DNA of 64,000 bases from Cryptomeria japonica (Eukaryota; Streptophyta; Pinopsida; Cupressales; Cupressaceae), in the NCBI RefSeq assembly GCF_030272615.1, contig NC_081414.1:767038653-767102652 (forward strand), given 5' to 3'. The notes beneath the pieces were generated by a model. It was not told where the DNA came from. It ran no database searches and saw only the letters and a list, made by a program, of their open reading frames with translations. This document shows positions 12,415 to 24,785 of the stretch, in pieces (position 1 is the stretch's first letter; each line of letters starts with the position of its first letter). The position numbers and the translations under genes are program-made.

Positions 12415-13775
12415 TTGTCAATGTTTCATCATGGGCACAAACCAACATCACAATCACATCCGAGTGGGTAGATTTACATTAGGCATACTCCTGTTGTGCC
12501 TGCCAATGCACCAAAACATCGAGAGCCATACCCTACCGATGCGACCTCTCAATTGCCCTGAGTCCCAAAAAATGTCAAACTTTGACGGATAGTTTCTCAC
12601 AATCTAGGATGCATATGATCGATCCATTTGAACCTATAGGGTCACACGAGGATCGTCTATAATGACCTATCTCATTTTTTGACAACTCAGAGCTATTTCC
12701 AAATGGTAGCATTTTTTCACGTACTACAAAAATCATGTTTTTTCATGTACTACAAAAATCCAGTGGCATGCAATGAAAAGTTGCAAGATGGGCTAGATTT
12801 GATTTTGTTCGTCATGGGCAGAAGACATCATCATGGGTGCATCCTAGTAGGTAGGTTTATGTTAGTTATGGTCCTATTGTTCCCCCCCAATGCATCAGAA
12901 TGTTGAGAGCCATACCCTACCGGTGCGATCTCTCAAGTGCCCTGAGTCCAAAAATTTGTCAAAATTTGACAGATAGTTTCTCGCAATCCAGGATGCATAT
13001 GATCAATCTAATTGAACCTATAGGCTCATGTGAGGCTCATCTACAATGACCTATCTAGGTTTTTTGATGACTCAAAGCAATTTTCAAATGGTAGCATTTT
13101 TTCACCTGCTACAAAACCATCAATGGCATGCAATGCAAAGTTGCAAGATAGGCTAGATTTGATTCCATTCATTGTGGGAACAAACCAACATCATGAGTGC
13201 ATCTGGGTGGGAAAGTTTACACTAGGAATTCTCTTTTTGTGCCTCCCAATGCATCAGAACATCGAGAGCCATCCCCTACCGACATGATCTCTCAAGTGCC
13301 CTGAGTCCAAAAAATTATAAAACTTTGATGGATAATTTCTCGCAATCGAGGATGCATATGATCAATACGTTTGAACCTATAGGGTCACATGAGGCTCGTC
13401 TATAATGTCCTATCTTGGATTTTGATGACTGAAAGTCATTTTCAAATGGTAGCATTTTTTCACCTGCTGCAAAAACCATCAGTGACATGCAATGCAAATT
13501 TGCAAGATAGACTACATTTAATTTCGTTCATCGTGGGCACAAACCAACATCACAAGGACATTTGAGTGGGAAAATTTACACTAGGCATGCTCCTATTTTG
13601 CCTCACAACACATCAAAACATCAAGAACCATACCCTACTGACGCGATCTCTCAAGTGCCTTGAGTCCCAAAAATTGTCAAAATTTGACGGATAGTTTCTC
13701 ACAACCTAGGACACATATGATTGATCTGTTTGAACCTATAGGGTCACGTGAGGCTCATCTAAAATGACCTATCTT
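12415..13775 (+). repeat. Tandem repeat, unit about 360 bp, 3.7 copies
   Basis: Units begin at about 12428, 12811, 13171 and 13531, each opening with a variant of tcatgggcacaaaccaacatc and containing gagagccataccctaccg, ctcaagtgccctgagtcc and gaacctatagggtcac. The first period is longer (383 bp) because a 26-bp segment around catgtactacaaaaatc is duplicated at about 12718-12770. The last copy is cut at about 13775. No open frame is conserved across units, so it looks like a non-coding minisatellite-like array. Confidence 0.9.
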
Positions 13776-14344
13776 CCTGGTCATCCCAAAATGTTTTTTA
13801 GCCATTTCTAATCTCGTTGCTATCATGGCACCCCTCTACAAGCCCATTCCTAACAAAATATTCTAACATGAGGGTGAAATGGAATAGAGAGAAAGAGGGA
13901 GAGGGAAGGCAAGCAACAAATTTCTATCTCTCATCCATTCTCACTTTGTCTCTCCAAAGGTTTTTTTCTCTCATCCAAGCCAAAAAGAAGCCTTTTTCTC
14001 TTCTTTCCTGCTTCAAATAATCCAAATGCCTAATTTTTGCTCTCCTCCCTAAATCCCAAATAGAAGAAATTCATGGAAATGACATCAACAGTTGATGTGC
14101 ATTCACAAGTTTTAGGGCTAATGCCAAAGTCATGGTCCATACACCTCTAAAAGTCTTCCTTCCCAAGCTCTATAATTTCAAACCCACCATAGTAAAAGCC
14201 AAAACTCCCACTTGCAAATGAGGCTTAACTCAATGCCAAAACCAAAATGGCTTATTACATCACATAAACTCAAAACCCTTAAGATATTCAAAACATAGTC
14301 ACATATATTCAAAAAGTGTCTTACAAATCTCATGGGATTTTACA
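13776..14344. other. Spacer, no gene seen
   Basis: There is a pyrimidine-rich stretch (about 13925-14010) and otherwise undistinguished sequence. No conserved coding or RNA feature is visible. Confidence 0.55.
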
Positions 14345-14503
14345 CAAAATTTGGCACTTAAACATGTGTAAATCAGCTCATCGTCATTTAAATATACAAA
14401 ATTTGGCATCTAAATATGTACAAATCAGCTCATGGTCATTTAAGTATACAAAATTATGCCCCTAAATATGTGCAAATCAGCTCATGGGAATTTATATATA
14501 CAA
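14345..14503. repeat. Short tandem repeat, 52-53 bp, three copies
   Basis: Copies begin near 14346, 14398 and 14449, each with acaaaattTGGCA-type start, an aatatgtgcaaatcagctcatgg core and a tttaaatata end. The copies differ at several positions, so this is an old local duplication. It lies just beyond the 3' end of the old minus-strand gene. Confidence 0.8.
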
Positions 14504-16127
14504 AAAATGAATACAAAACAATTTGTCGATGATATATACAAAATTCTCAAAATCATTCTACCCTGAACCATAGAATCAATCAAGTGAGCCTTCTGGATTA
14601 GCTCTAACCCGTATTGTGTCAAGTATTGCTTCATGGTTAGATTCACAAACTTTCCATAAAATCTTGTTATGAGGTCTACCATGATACTTAATCAAATGAA
14701 TATTTGTTGCAATAAGGATGGAGAAATGAAGAATATGTCTCTATGTTTCAAAGTCCTCGAACAACCAAACATCAAAATTCTCAATATGGTATCTCCTAAG
14801 CCATGTGCCTATCATGACAATAGACCCTATTGGATACTCAATACCCTCTCCATCAATGATTGTGGTTGTCAATTTTCTCTTAGGTTCAATACAAAGACAC
14901 AAAAAGTAATATGTTCCTTCTTCATTGTTCTCTTCTACAACAACTGTGTACACATGACCTGCATATTATAGAATGATTATTAATACCAAAAATAATGTTT
15001 GATGTAACAAAATAAGCCAAAAAAAATTCTTGCAATAAAATCTACCCAAAAATAACCTAGTTCCACTAGGTTGGATACATGATCGAAATCAATTGATGCT
15101 TCCACCCAGTTCAACTGCAGTGCTCTCATAATTTGATAGGTATCAATGGGAAGCAAGGGTCTACAAGACCATTTATCAACCCACTCTTGTGATTCATATT
15201 CTTCCCATAAAATACATACATGAAGAGAAAAAACATACAATCTGTCTAGTATAAATTACCAGTGAACTTACATTTGAATTTTAAAATGAGTGCATGCCAC
15301 TGGATCCTGCAATTGTACAACAATCTTGATAGTTTTCAATGTCAGATTTAGTGATCAACCAAAAATATCTATGAACCATTGACGTACCTGCAAAACCTTT
15401 TCCCATTATAGAGTTACAACATTGCACAATTGTTGCTGCATCTGTCAACTTCATACTTCAATTTTTCTCTAGCTGGGGCTCTTTTTATGCATGCTTCTAC
15501 ATCATCGTGCTCTCCCTTTCCATGTCCAACCTTAGTGAAATTCCAAAATATTGTACACCGCTTGTCACATGCATCCTACTCAACCAATAGAACATCCTTG
15601 CATTTTTTTTAATTGCGAGGTGCAATTATCTGACCATATTATGTGTTGCTTGTTTCGTATGTTCCTTTCCTTTGAACTATCATAGAAACTTTAAAGCATC
15701 CTTGTAAAAAATCTGATGAATGTGTATGATCATCATTTATGTAGAAGTGATACTCTCTTACAATCTCTCTATCCTCCTCTGTGCTATCATCTACATGCAA
15801 GAATGCTATGTGTACAAAAATAGAAACTTGTGTAGAATGGTAATACATAGATTGCACTTCATTTTGAGGTTGTAGTGTATAATTTTCAGAAAAATCAACT
15901 AGAGACAATGGTACCAAGAGGAAATGTGTCCTTGTATAACTTGAATTTCTCATCTAACCACCAAGCTTTATCTATATGCATTATGTACTCATAAACTAGT
16001 TTCTCTTTAAACGTTCTCATAAAATCAGCTACACATATATCGTTTTCACTAACTAACATCTCTTCAATTCTTTTCCATCTTTAACCCCATATGTCATTGT
16101 CTTGTACTTTGCAAAAGATACTAGTTT
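14504..16127 (-). pseudogene. 3' exons of an old minus-strand gene with a transposase-like core
   Basis: Read from 16127 down, fragments joined by small frame shifts give KVQDNDIWG, AWWLDEKFKLYKD, then VDFSENYTLQPQNEVQSMYY (15850-15920) and EYHFYINDDHTH. Next come WSDNC..Q..KNARMFYWLSR (15590-15638), GHGKGEHDD (15504-15527), a WSCRPLLPIDTY exon (14990-15190), and an exon after a TATAATATGCAG acceptor starting GHVYTVVVEENNEEG (14741-14957). I recall the pattern D-F-x-E-N-Y...Q..E.QS, SD..xxQ.K and GHGKG..D from uncharacterised animal proteins; the spaced D residues suggest an RNase H-like, DDE-type fold, which is inference. Several stops and frame changes make it a relic. The 5' part continues at 54067, beyond element C. 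Confidence 0.6.
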
Positions 16128-16132
16128 CTTAC
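16128..16132. repeat. Target site duplication of element C, left copy
   Basis: cttac directly precedes the 5' LTR and is repeated at 54062-54066 directly after the 3' LTR. The match is perfect and shows that the two LTRs belong to one insertion. Confidence 0.95.
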
Positions 16133-17599
16133 TGTAGACATAAAAATGACCATATTCCTAAATGAATATTTTATGTTCATTCCTCTATTTTAGTTAAATC
16201 TAATTTAACTAAATTACCCACATTCCTCTATTTAATTAAGTAAATTATTCAATTTATTTAGTTAAATTCACTTAAGCCCTTTTCATCATTTAATTAAATA
16301 AATCATTTTATTTAGTTAATTCCCTTCTTCTTACCTTTTAATTAAATTTACATTTAATTAATAATCTACCCCAATTGAATAAATTTAATTTATTCAATTT
16401 CCCAAATTACAACCAAATTGAAATAAAGTAATTTATTTTAATTAATTCTATTTTCCCTCACCCACTTGCAAAATCCTACATCTCCCACTTGCATCCTAAA
16501 CCCTATTCCTAATTTCTTCTAGAATCCATCTAATCCTAATCAATTAACCCTAAACCCATCCATTATCCCTTTTCCCTAAATTTGAGAAGGTCACTTCTCA
16601 AATTTGGAGTAAAGTCTTCAAAAGGCATTAAAGCCTTTATCCATTCAACAAGCTAACTTGTTGAATACCCCCAAATTTGGAAGGACTCTTACAAATTTGT
16701 CCCCAAAGTCTTCAAACCATTAATGGTTAACTAACCCTTTGTGGCATGGTTAGAGACTTTTTGACTAACTTAACCTCCATCTAACCCAAGGGTCTCATCA
16801 AGCATTTATTGCTTTGACCATAGTTATTCCTTTAACCTTTGCACAAGAGTTTACCTCTTGGGTAAAGCTTTATCCAATGGATAACCCTAACCTAACCTTA
16901 ACCCTTACCTCCTAGGGTAACCATGAGGTATTCTCAAGCATTTAATGCTTCTTACCTCTCCTCTCAACCAGCCTTATGTTGACAATTGTCACCATTTCTT
17001 GGTGAAAATTGAAAACATGGATTGACAACTTTCAAACTTGACCCTTGATTAACTCTTTCAATCCTAGCCATCCATTGCCCTATTTTTACTAGAAATAGAG
17101 CTCTCATTCCTCCATTTTATCATCCATGCAATCTTTTATTATCTCATTTATGCTCAATTCTATTAACACATCTAGCCTCTTTTTATAGGAATTAATCTAA
17201 TAAGCATTTTAGACTATTTCCTTTACCATTAGCTTAACTCATAAACTAGTATATCATGTTAGGATAGTATTGCTACTAATCTTGTTATCTTATAATCTAG
17301 TTTATTGCATTTGTAGAATCATGCATAGATAGGATGCATTTTCATAACTAAAACAATCATAAGCATCCCTCGTTCTTGCATTTGTCATCCCTAAGCCACT
17401 TTGCTCAGTGATCTGAGAGCAAAGGCATTGGCTTGAGGGACCTTGTGAGATAGAGAACCATGGAACCAACTTTGGGAAGTTGAGTCATCCTTCATGACTC
17501 CATAACTTGCACCAAGAAGTCCCATTGGTGTGTGGATAAGCCTCTTGGAGCTTCATTTTTCACATTTTAAGTTTCATAGCCTCGCTTTTCCCACATACA
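16133..17599 (+). repeat. Element C 5' LTR
   Basis: It begins TGTAGACATA and ends CCACATACA, 1,467 bp. The TATA region reads actagaaatagag at 17089-17101, while the 3' LTR has actataaatagag, so the promoter of this copy appears damaged. AT-rich direct repeats of aatttaattaa type fill the first 350 bp. Confidence 0.93.
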
Positions 17600-17622
17600 T
17601 TTCTGGTGCCCACCGTGGGGCA
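17600..17622 (+). promoter_or_regulatory. Element C primer binding site region
   Basis: tttctggtgcccaccgtggg follows the 5' LTR directly. The tggtgcccaccg form resembles gypsy primer sites; I did not assign the tRNA. Confidence 0.7.
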
Positions 17623-17669
17623 CTACCCCATTAATCAAATCGGTTTTTCAAAATAAACACTTGTGCAGG

Positions 17670-17935
17670 TACGTGGGAAACAGGAATCAGTGCATAGGGA
17701 ACATCCCTTAGCGCATCTGGTTGACCTTTTAGCACATCGAGCTCACTGTTCAGCACGTGGGACTCATTTCCTAGTGCGTAAAGATCACCCTTTAGTGCAT
17801 CATCTTATTTAATCTTTTCTTGTAGGTCTTGGCATGGAAGAATAACAGCTTAGCACATCTGGTAGATCAGTTAGTGCATTTTGACTATACAGTAGCACAT
17901 ACAGTTTGTTCTGTAGCGCATCACAGATAGAGGCA
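17670..17935 (+). repeat. TAGCGCAT-type 8-mer array, leader block 1
   Basis: About ten copies of a degenerate 8-mer lie 20-40 nt apart: tagcgcat, tagcacat, tagtgcat, tagtgcgt, cagcacgt and similar. The common variants tagtgcat and tagcacat are what CpG loss from tagcgcat would give on either strand. The array sits in the untranslated leader, downstream of the LTR promoter. Confidence 0.8.
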
Positions 17936-19425
17936 AAACCAAAAACTATAACCGAATGTAAAAATTTAGACTTGTTGAAGTCCACCGATTGTCTAACAAT
18001 TTTTACTTGTTATTTTGTAGGGTTCTAACAAATTTCTTCCAGATAGGAGCTCAATTTTAGGACCATTAAGATAGTTTAAAGTTTTTACTAGCTTAGTTAA
18101 GTTAGTTAAAATTTGAACTTCTTTTAATTCTTCTTAAAACTGAACTCACTTTTGTTTGGACTTTAAAAAGAACCACAAAATGAACTTTTCCTTGCTTTTC
18201 TAGGAGAGCAAATTTTCAAATTGGATTTTAAAAGGAACAAATCAATTTTGTTTTTCAAAGTTTTGCAAACAAGTGGATTAAAATGAACTTCACCATCTTT
18301 TGGTGTATAACAAGATCCTTTTTAGGTTTTAGCAAAGTAAAGAATCACACCAAGTCTCAAAATTCTTCTTTTACTAAAGAGGGAAAATCTTTCCCTTTCG
18401 ATCGATTTCTTTTGTTGACAAAACATCATGTTCATTTTGTTGACCAAGTTCTTCTTTTCAGATTAAAAAATCATTGCCTTGAAAAGTTAAGAAGAACACC
18501 ATGTTTTCGTGGAGCAATATCTCCATATAAGATTAACAAATCATTGCTTTGAAGGGTTAAAAACAAATTGTGTGCTTTGTCTCGAAAGTGGAAGGTATAT
18601 GCTCTCCCCTTAATTGGGTGATCAAAAAGCCAAACCACTCTTAAAGCTTTCTTTAATTCAAGCAATAAATCCTTTAGCAGGCCTGCCTTCCCAAGGGGTT
18701 GAAAAACTCTTAAAGCCATTTTTGGTCGGTGTGAAGGGAACGACCTAAGTGGGAAACAACTCTGAAGCCAAGTGTTCCAACCCACTATAATCAAAAGTGG
18801 AAAGTGACGAAAGTCCTTTTCAACGGTTGCACGCAGCAATTAGCCTTCCCCCAGTATCCTTGAGATACGTAAAGCCTTTGTTCTAAAGGTTGGGAAGCCT
18901 CCTGAGGGAGTTTATCACTGACAGCCAAACAGGAAGCTTGATTATGAACCTTAGCATAGAAACTTTGAGTCGAGTCAGTAACCAGACATTTGCAATATCA
19001 TAGTACAAGGGTGGGGAAAAATCCACCCCTAAGATCTCTCACCCTATATCTCCCAAGATAACTACTCAACTATGAAGCAATTCACTTTGGGTTAATTTCT
19101 GGTAAAAGGCAAAAAAATGGGCGCCCCTTAGGGGGTGACACGGCTATTTGAGCTGACAGAGTATCGAGACTAGTGGGCTATACTATTGCTTATGACCCTT
19201 GAATAAAGAGTCTGATTGAAATACATGTTGTATCTAAACCTTTTGAAACATTGGGGATTTGAACACATCCTCGTAGAACATACACTTATTGTTTAGATTA
19301 AGCAAAATGGTTGTCTCTTTGGTGTCATGCTTTCATTTGTTACTTCAGGAAATCATCTATCAGCACTAAAAACTCAAGGCAAAATTCCAAAAATTGCAAA
19401 AAAAAACCAAGTCAGGGCAGTTTAG
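17936..19425. other. Element C leader, no gene seen
   Basis: Non-coding leader between two motif blocks. Open frames here (for example 122 codons on the minus strand at 18471-18839) show no known domain or codon signal. Confidence 0.6.
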
Positions 19426-19429
19426 TGCA

Positions 19430-19576
19430 TAAGAGAAACATCTTAGCACATAGCAACCATATTTTAGCACATTAAACCTTATCTTTAGCATGTAAAGTCT
19501 TAACAATAGTGCTTCATAAGAATCTAAAAACAAGCAGTGACAGTTAGTGTGTCTTGCAAATAGTTTAGCGCGTTGA
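19430..19576 (+). repeat. TAGCGCAT-type array, leader block 2, split by element F
   Basis: About seven motif copies (tagtgcat, tagcacat twice, tagcatgt, tagtgctt, tagtgtgt, tagcgcgt) end exactly where element F is inserted. gttga at 19572-19576 is the left target duplication of F. The array resumes at 32404. Confidence 0.8.
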
Positions 19577-20792
19577 TGTTACTACTTATCAAATTGCCAT
19601 TAGTTTTATATACAAAGTCATTCTATATATTCTAGTTAGTTAGTATTACCGAATCATGCAGTCGGTACACACAGAGAAGTCGGTATGAACAATATAGTCG
19701 GTTACAGAAGGAAAACAGTCACAAAGCCCAGTATACACAGAGTTGTCTACCCAATGTTATTTCATGCCTACTGAGCAGTAAAGATAATACATCGAGTTGA
19801 TATACACTGAGTGAAATGTGTTACCAGATTCATTGAACCTAGACACACATATGAAAACATGTTACAAGATCGAGGCACACAAAACCGTTATCACATTGGA
19901 AATTGCACATACATATTTTGTATAATTTTGAGGTCATCTAACCAATGAAATATTTTGCATGGTTATTTATTCGAGAAATCATGTTTGTAAGATCGAAGCA
20001 ATGAATCAGATCATCGACATAAGAAGTCTATATATACAGCATGAATTTAGGGTTAGAAATAGATGTGAATGTGAGAAATGTGTGTGCATATGTGTATGAA
20101 GCAAGACTTATGTGATACATGAGAAATCACAGAGTATTATGATTGTTATAGAGACATAGAAGTCACCGAGAAGGTTATCAGAGAACAGTCGAGGAACAAA
20201 GTAAACAGAAGGGTTTACCGAGTTACTTTATGAGTTACCGAGGTATGCTATATGTAAGGTAATCTTATTTTGAGCACATAGAATATTGTATAGCATTTCA
20301 GATGTAAAGTTGCAGATATTTGTAAAGTCATATTGTAATATTTTGAAGTTGTAAGAGAAACCTTTAACAGGGTAAAAGACTCTAACCAAGTCTATAAATT
20401 GTAAATCCTTTAACCAGGTGCTACACTTATATAGTGTTGTATAAATCCTTTAGTAAGTTAGATCTAATTGATCTTAATACTCCTAACAGGGTAAGCTATC
20501 AGAAATAGCTAAATGTAGCTCTAATCGAGTACTCTTTATTATTGCAGTAGTGAAGTTGTGGGTGCCATCCCCACCGCAGTTTTTCTCCCTAACCAAGAGT
20601 TTCTGTGTAACCAAAATATATGTGTTATGGAGTGAATCATGTATGATTTTTACTCATTTGTTTTAGCTTTATGTTATGTTACAGTAGTTTTTGGTTTATG
20701 CATAACAGTAAAGATATTGTTGAGAAAAGGATTTGAAGTACTGATTCACCCCTCCCCTCTCAGTACATTAGATTTCCATATTGGGCCTAACA
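19577..20792 (+). repeat. Element F 5' LTR
   Basis: It starts TGTTACTACTTATC and ends GGGCCTAACA. A TATA-like tatatatac lies at 20029-20037. A cacccctcccctctcag tract lies about 45 bp before the end. It is nearly the same as 31188-32403, with scattered substitutions. Confidence 0.93.
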
Positions 20793-20810
20793 ATTGGTAT
20801 CAGACCTTGA
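20793..20810 (+). promoter_or_regulatory. Element F primer binding site
   Basis: attggtatcagaccttg follows the LTR. It is the initiator-Met type site with two changes (gacc for gagc). Confidence 0.8.
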
Positions 20811-20854
20811 ATCTTAGAAAAGGGTTTAACTACCTAAAGAGAAAGATCTTATCA

Positions 20855-22208
20855 ATGGAAGGCTATAAACAATCTCGGAGGATTGTGTATCTACAAGAAG
20901 AACTAGATAATGCAAATCAAGTGATTGCAGACATGCAAAGGCAAATGCAAAAATCTCTAAAAGTAAGGAGAAGATTATCTGATGACTTGCAGGATTCTCA
21001 AGAGTTAGTGGAACAAATCGAGACATCATCTGAGAACAGTATATTTGAAGAAACTGAAGAAATGATTGGAATGTTGAAAGAAAAGAACAAAGCATTGGCC
21101 GATCAACTAAAAGTAATGAAAAGAGAACATGAACATTTCAGTACACAGATGACTGAAAATCTAGATGCATTAAGGATAGCTGAGGATAAAGCAAGAGATA
21201 TACAAAGAGAGAAACAACAACTTGAAGTCTTAGTATCTGATAAGAATGATGAAATCATAAGGCTAACTGGTATTCAACAAAATCTGACAGATCAACTAGG
21301 TTATACACATCATGAAGCAAATCTGAAAAAATGATGAGAATCAAGCATTGAAACTTGAAGTATCAAGGTTGAGCAATGAAATTGAAACAGAAAAGAAATC
21401 CAAGGAAACACTGAAGAAGATTTATGAAGCATCAAAGATGTTGGATGAGCAACTAAACACAAGACGACCCTACAAAGAAGGAGGACTCAATTACAAAGGA
21501 AAAGACTCTACCGAGAAGGGAATCTGCACTACCGAGAGAGGAGAATCATCAAAACAAGTTGGAAAAAGGAATAACATCAAAAGGAAGAAGCCTATTTGCT
21601 ACTACTGTGGAAATCAAGGTCATACTGCCAACATGTGTCAAATCAGAAAAGGTAAGCAACCGAATACCACTAAGACCAATGGTTATTGTTACAATTGCAA
21701 TAAATATGGTCACACATCTAATCAATGTAGGAAAAAGTCTGTTAACAATTATCAGAAGGCAAAATTCAAAGGGTTTTGTAAAAACTGCAATAGATATGGA
21801 CATAGTACAAAGAAGTGTTGGCTTAAGCAAAAGAACCACATGCAGTCTACACACCGAGCAAATACTAGAGGTTACCGAACTCACACAGATCCTTACCGAC
21901 AATATTCTGCAGTACCATGGGATTACATTACAAGGATATGGTGTGAATGTTGTGGAAGATATGGACATATAAGTGCCAACAGCTTTATAAGGTTTGGAAT
22001 GAATAACCAAAGATCATGGAGAAATCCTGGTATGGCATGTTTTCATTGTCACAAAGTTGGACACTTGGCTGGAGATTGCAGAGATCAACCTAGAGAAGAC
22101 ACTGAGGAAATAAAAGAGAAATTAAAGATGATTTGGAGAAAGAAGGAAATTGTGTCAAATAAAGAAAGCACCTTACCTACCGAGTTAGGTGCTCCCACTC
22201 CAAATTAA
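20855..22208 (+). pseudogene. Element F gag: coiled coil plus five CCHC knuckles
   Basis: The likely start is the ATG at 20855 (MEGYKQSRRIVYLQEEL); the open frame extends upstream into the LTR, but nothing before this ATG looks gag-like. Residues 1 to about 210 are strongly heptad-like, rich in E, K, Q and L, and continue after a one-base frame change in an A6 run at 21327-21332. Five knuckles follow at 21595-22080: CYYCGNQGHTANMC, CYNCNKYGHTSNQC, CKNCNRYGHSTKKC, CECCGRYGHISANS (last Cys lost) and CFHCHKVGHLAGDC. It should form the particle shell and bind RNA. Apart from the one frame change it is open to 22208. The C-terminal SKMLDEQLN stretch before the knuckles resembles gag of element H. 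Confidence 0.85.
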
Positions 22209-22760
22209 TCGGTAAAGGTATGAAGGGACCGCATTCTCACAAGGTTAAATCTTAAACAGTTCCTATTTTAGTATGTATTGAATTCAAAATCTGCATAGTA
22301 AGATGTAGTAGTAAGTTTGAAATTCTATCAAAGTCTTTTGGAGCACTTTACAGGAAAATTGTTAAGTCGGTGAATTCAGGAAGCCTGTCAAGTCGGTATA
22401 TGAAGGAAATCTGGTTACTCGGTTAAAGCAAAAAAAAGGGAAAGAAAGTTAAGTGAACTGAGTGCATTTAATGTCTTTGACCTAACTTGCACAGAGCCTG
22501 ATAAGGTATTTTTGAGTACTTAAAAGGTTTTTTGTGGTCATTTTCATTCACTAAGTTTTCAAGAAGTAGAGCAGAGCGAATCAAGGCGATCAAACCATCT
22601 TCAAAGAAAAAACTAAGTTATTTACATCGAATCTCATCGCATTGCTAAGCTGGTTTACTAAACTCATTAAGTTGTTATTATCTATTGAGTGTGAAGCATC
22701 TACCGTTTATTTAGTTCTCAAACCCTAAGGTTCCTGTGTCAATTTTTATCTGAAATCAAA
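22209..22760. other. Element F inter-ORF region
   Basis: About 550 bp between gag and ORF2 without an open frame. Codon-like signal is absent; it could hold a subgenomic start or splice acceptor for ORF2, but none is evident. Confidence 0.5.
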
Positions 22761-24265
22761 ATGGCATCTAAGATCCAAGACCCCATTGTTGTCACAAATG
22801 TGGAAAAACCCTCACTAAAATACTCTTTGACTCCCAAAATTGCATCTGCATCGGATGACAAAACTGCTTTTTCACTCATCCTGGATCGAGTCTTGTTAGT
22901 CGAGGATGTGAGATTCTTCACAAAATGTCGTGTTGAAGAACTCGATCATGTTGAGATCAAAGATGCATATGATGAATTGTGCACTAATGGTAAAATGGAT
23001 AGCAAGTATGAGCATATCAAAATCAAGGGATTGACTGAAGCCCTAACCTATCCCCATGTGTTCAAACCCTAGTGGGTCAAGTTTGTACTTAGACAAGTGC
23101 ATGATAATTTCATGTGGCTACAAGAGCAACCGTTTAAGATCACTAAAGAAATAATTCATTTGATCACTAGTTACCCTATCTATGATCATGCCCGAGCATA
23201 GAAAATGATATCACAGAAGGAATTGATCAGTTTGACTGGAGTTGAATCGGATTACAGAGGTCTGAAGTTGAACAATGTCACTGATCCTAAACTCAAATTT
23301 GCCATTAGAGTAATTGGTTACTGTTTCTTCCAATCGGCAAGGGAAAATAGTGTACCCTGTGCAGCAGTGGACTTAGCATACAAAATTGTTAAGAAAGGCA
23401 TGAAAATTGATTTGTGTGAAGTATTGTTGAAGAACTTGTTTCAAAATCTGAACATAATCAGGAAGCCAAAGATGAACAACTTGGCAATTACTCTAAAATT
23501 TGGATCACTACTTGTATGTATGTTTTTCTACTTTGAGAAGTTTTTTCCAACAGTCGATAAAGTTGTTTGGGAACTACACCGACCAATCACCCATCAGATC
23601 AATGACTTCATCAAGAAGTTAGGTGATAACTTTAATGATATAATGGATGATTACTTCAACAAGTTCCAAGAGAAAATGCATAACAGGTACCAAATTCCAC
23701 CACAGCTGGTAGAAAAATACAAAGATGAAATATGTTTTGAGGTCGACACCGATTACTATTATGTGAATGTTGTGGAACCGAGGACTCAATCTTTGTCACC
23801 TATGGGTTACGAGATTGATTTTGATATCACACAACAACAAATTTATGCCTATCTATCATTGCCAAGGCATACTGCCGAGCTGAGGTATGGAACCTATGAA
23901 GAGATGAAGGAAAAAGTAAAAAAGAGCATTGTAGTACCTAAGGCTACAAGAAAATTTACAAAGATGATTAAGGCATTAACTGAGAAATTTGGAGAAGATT
24001 CTTCCTCCACATCTGTCAAAGGAGTTCTAGCCATCATCGAAGAAGAGATAGAATCCCAAGAAGAAGCCATAACACTTAGCACTGAATTGCCTAAGGGAAA
24101 AGTGTTGAAGAGAAAGAAACAAGACACTTCAATGGCCCTACCAACCCCTCCAACAAACAGACCTAACACAAGGGCATCTGATGCATCACCGAGTAAGAAA
24201 CAAAAGATTGTTACCATTCCTAAGGTAACTAGAACTTACAAGAAATCTACTCAGAGACTCATTTT
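22761..24265 (+). pseudogene. Element F ORF2, N-terminal part (unknown function)
   Basis: ATG at 22761 opens MASKIQDPIVVTN. The product is not one I recognise. It reads through VRFFTKCRVEELDHVE, then stops at 23070-23072 and 23200-23202 (both TAG), then a long open stretch with GVESDYRGLKLNNVTDPKLK, AYKIVKKGMKIDL and FEKFFPTVDKVVWELH. It ends in a basic, Ser/Pro-rich stretch with ASPSKKQKIV. The aspect is a globular alpha-helical domain followed by a disordered basic linker. The general look recalls the plant 'putative transposon protein' families seen in non-autonomous elements; that is a weak guess. Element G interrupts it at codon ATT of RLIL, and the frame resumes at 28978. Confidence 0.7.
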
Positions 24266-24767
24266 TGTTGGTGTAAATAATTATTCATCATGGATATTAT
24301 TACACTTACTTAAGTTTACTTAGGATAATGCATTTCATAGTAGTTTGGATATGAGACACCTGGGTGTTTGTGCCACATTGGGATAGTGTGTGTAGGAGAA
24401 ATTCCACCTCTTATGGTGTTGATCTTGTTATTACACTATCATATCCACTTATTGTGGAGTGATAATTCCACCTTCGGTGGGTGATCCACCTCATGTGGAA
24501 TATTATATTATTTCTCCTACCTACCCACACCTATTTCCTACCTACCCTTGTTTCTTATTGAGCCACATGTCATGTTTGTGTGCTCATACATATCCCTAGC
24601 CTTGCCTATATAAGCAGGCTCATCTACATTGTATGTAACTATTAAACAAGATAATCCAGTTGATTGTTGATCATTTTCTATTAATGAGAATACAGTTTAT
24701 TCTTATCCCATATTATGTCTCTTCCATGTACATTTCAATGACTTCTTGATCTTGGCAAAATCCAACA
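24266..24767 (+). repeat. Element G 5' LTR
   Basis: It starts TGTTGGTGTAAATAA and ends AAAATCCAACA. A clear TATA box (cctatataagc, about 24604-24614) lies 155 bp before the end. It carries an imperfect inverted cluster of ccacct and aggtgg-type words at 24396-24500. Confidence 0.97.
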
Positions 24768-24785
24768 TGGTATCAGAGCTATTGG
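24768..24785 (+). promoter_or_regulatory. Element G primer binding site
   Basis: tggtatcagagctattgg begins at the base after the LTR, a perfect TGGTATCAGAGC initiator-Met type site. Confidence 0.95.

Noticed and set aside
18471-18839. 122-codon minus-strand ORF in the element C leader
   Set aside because: No domain, no coding signal, and it lies in the untranslated leader; chance is the simplest reading.
20639-20854. Gag of element F starting in the LTR at 20639
   Set aside because: The upstream residues are hydrophobic read-through of the LTR end and primer site; the ATG at 20855 begins the coiled coil.
21327-21347. Programmed frameshift in the gag of element F
   Set aside because: The shift needed is +1 (or -2) in an A6 run and no known slippery arrangement or pseudoknot is apparent; a one-base insertion explains it.
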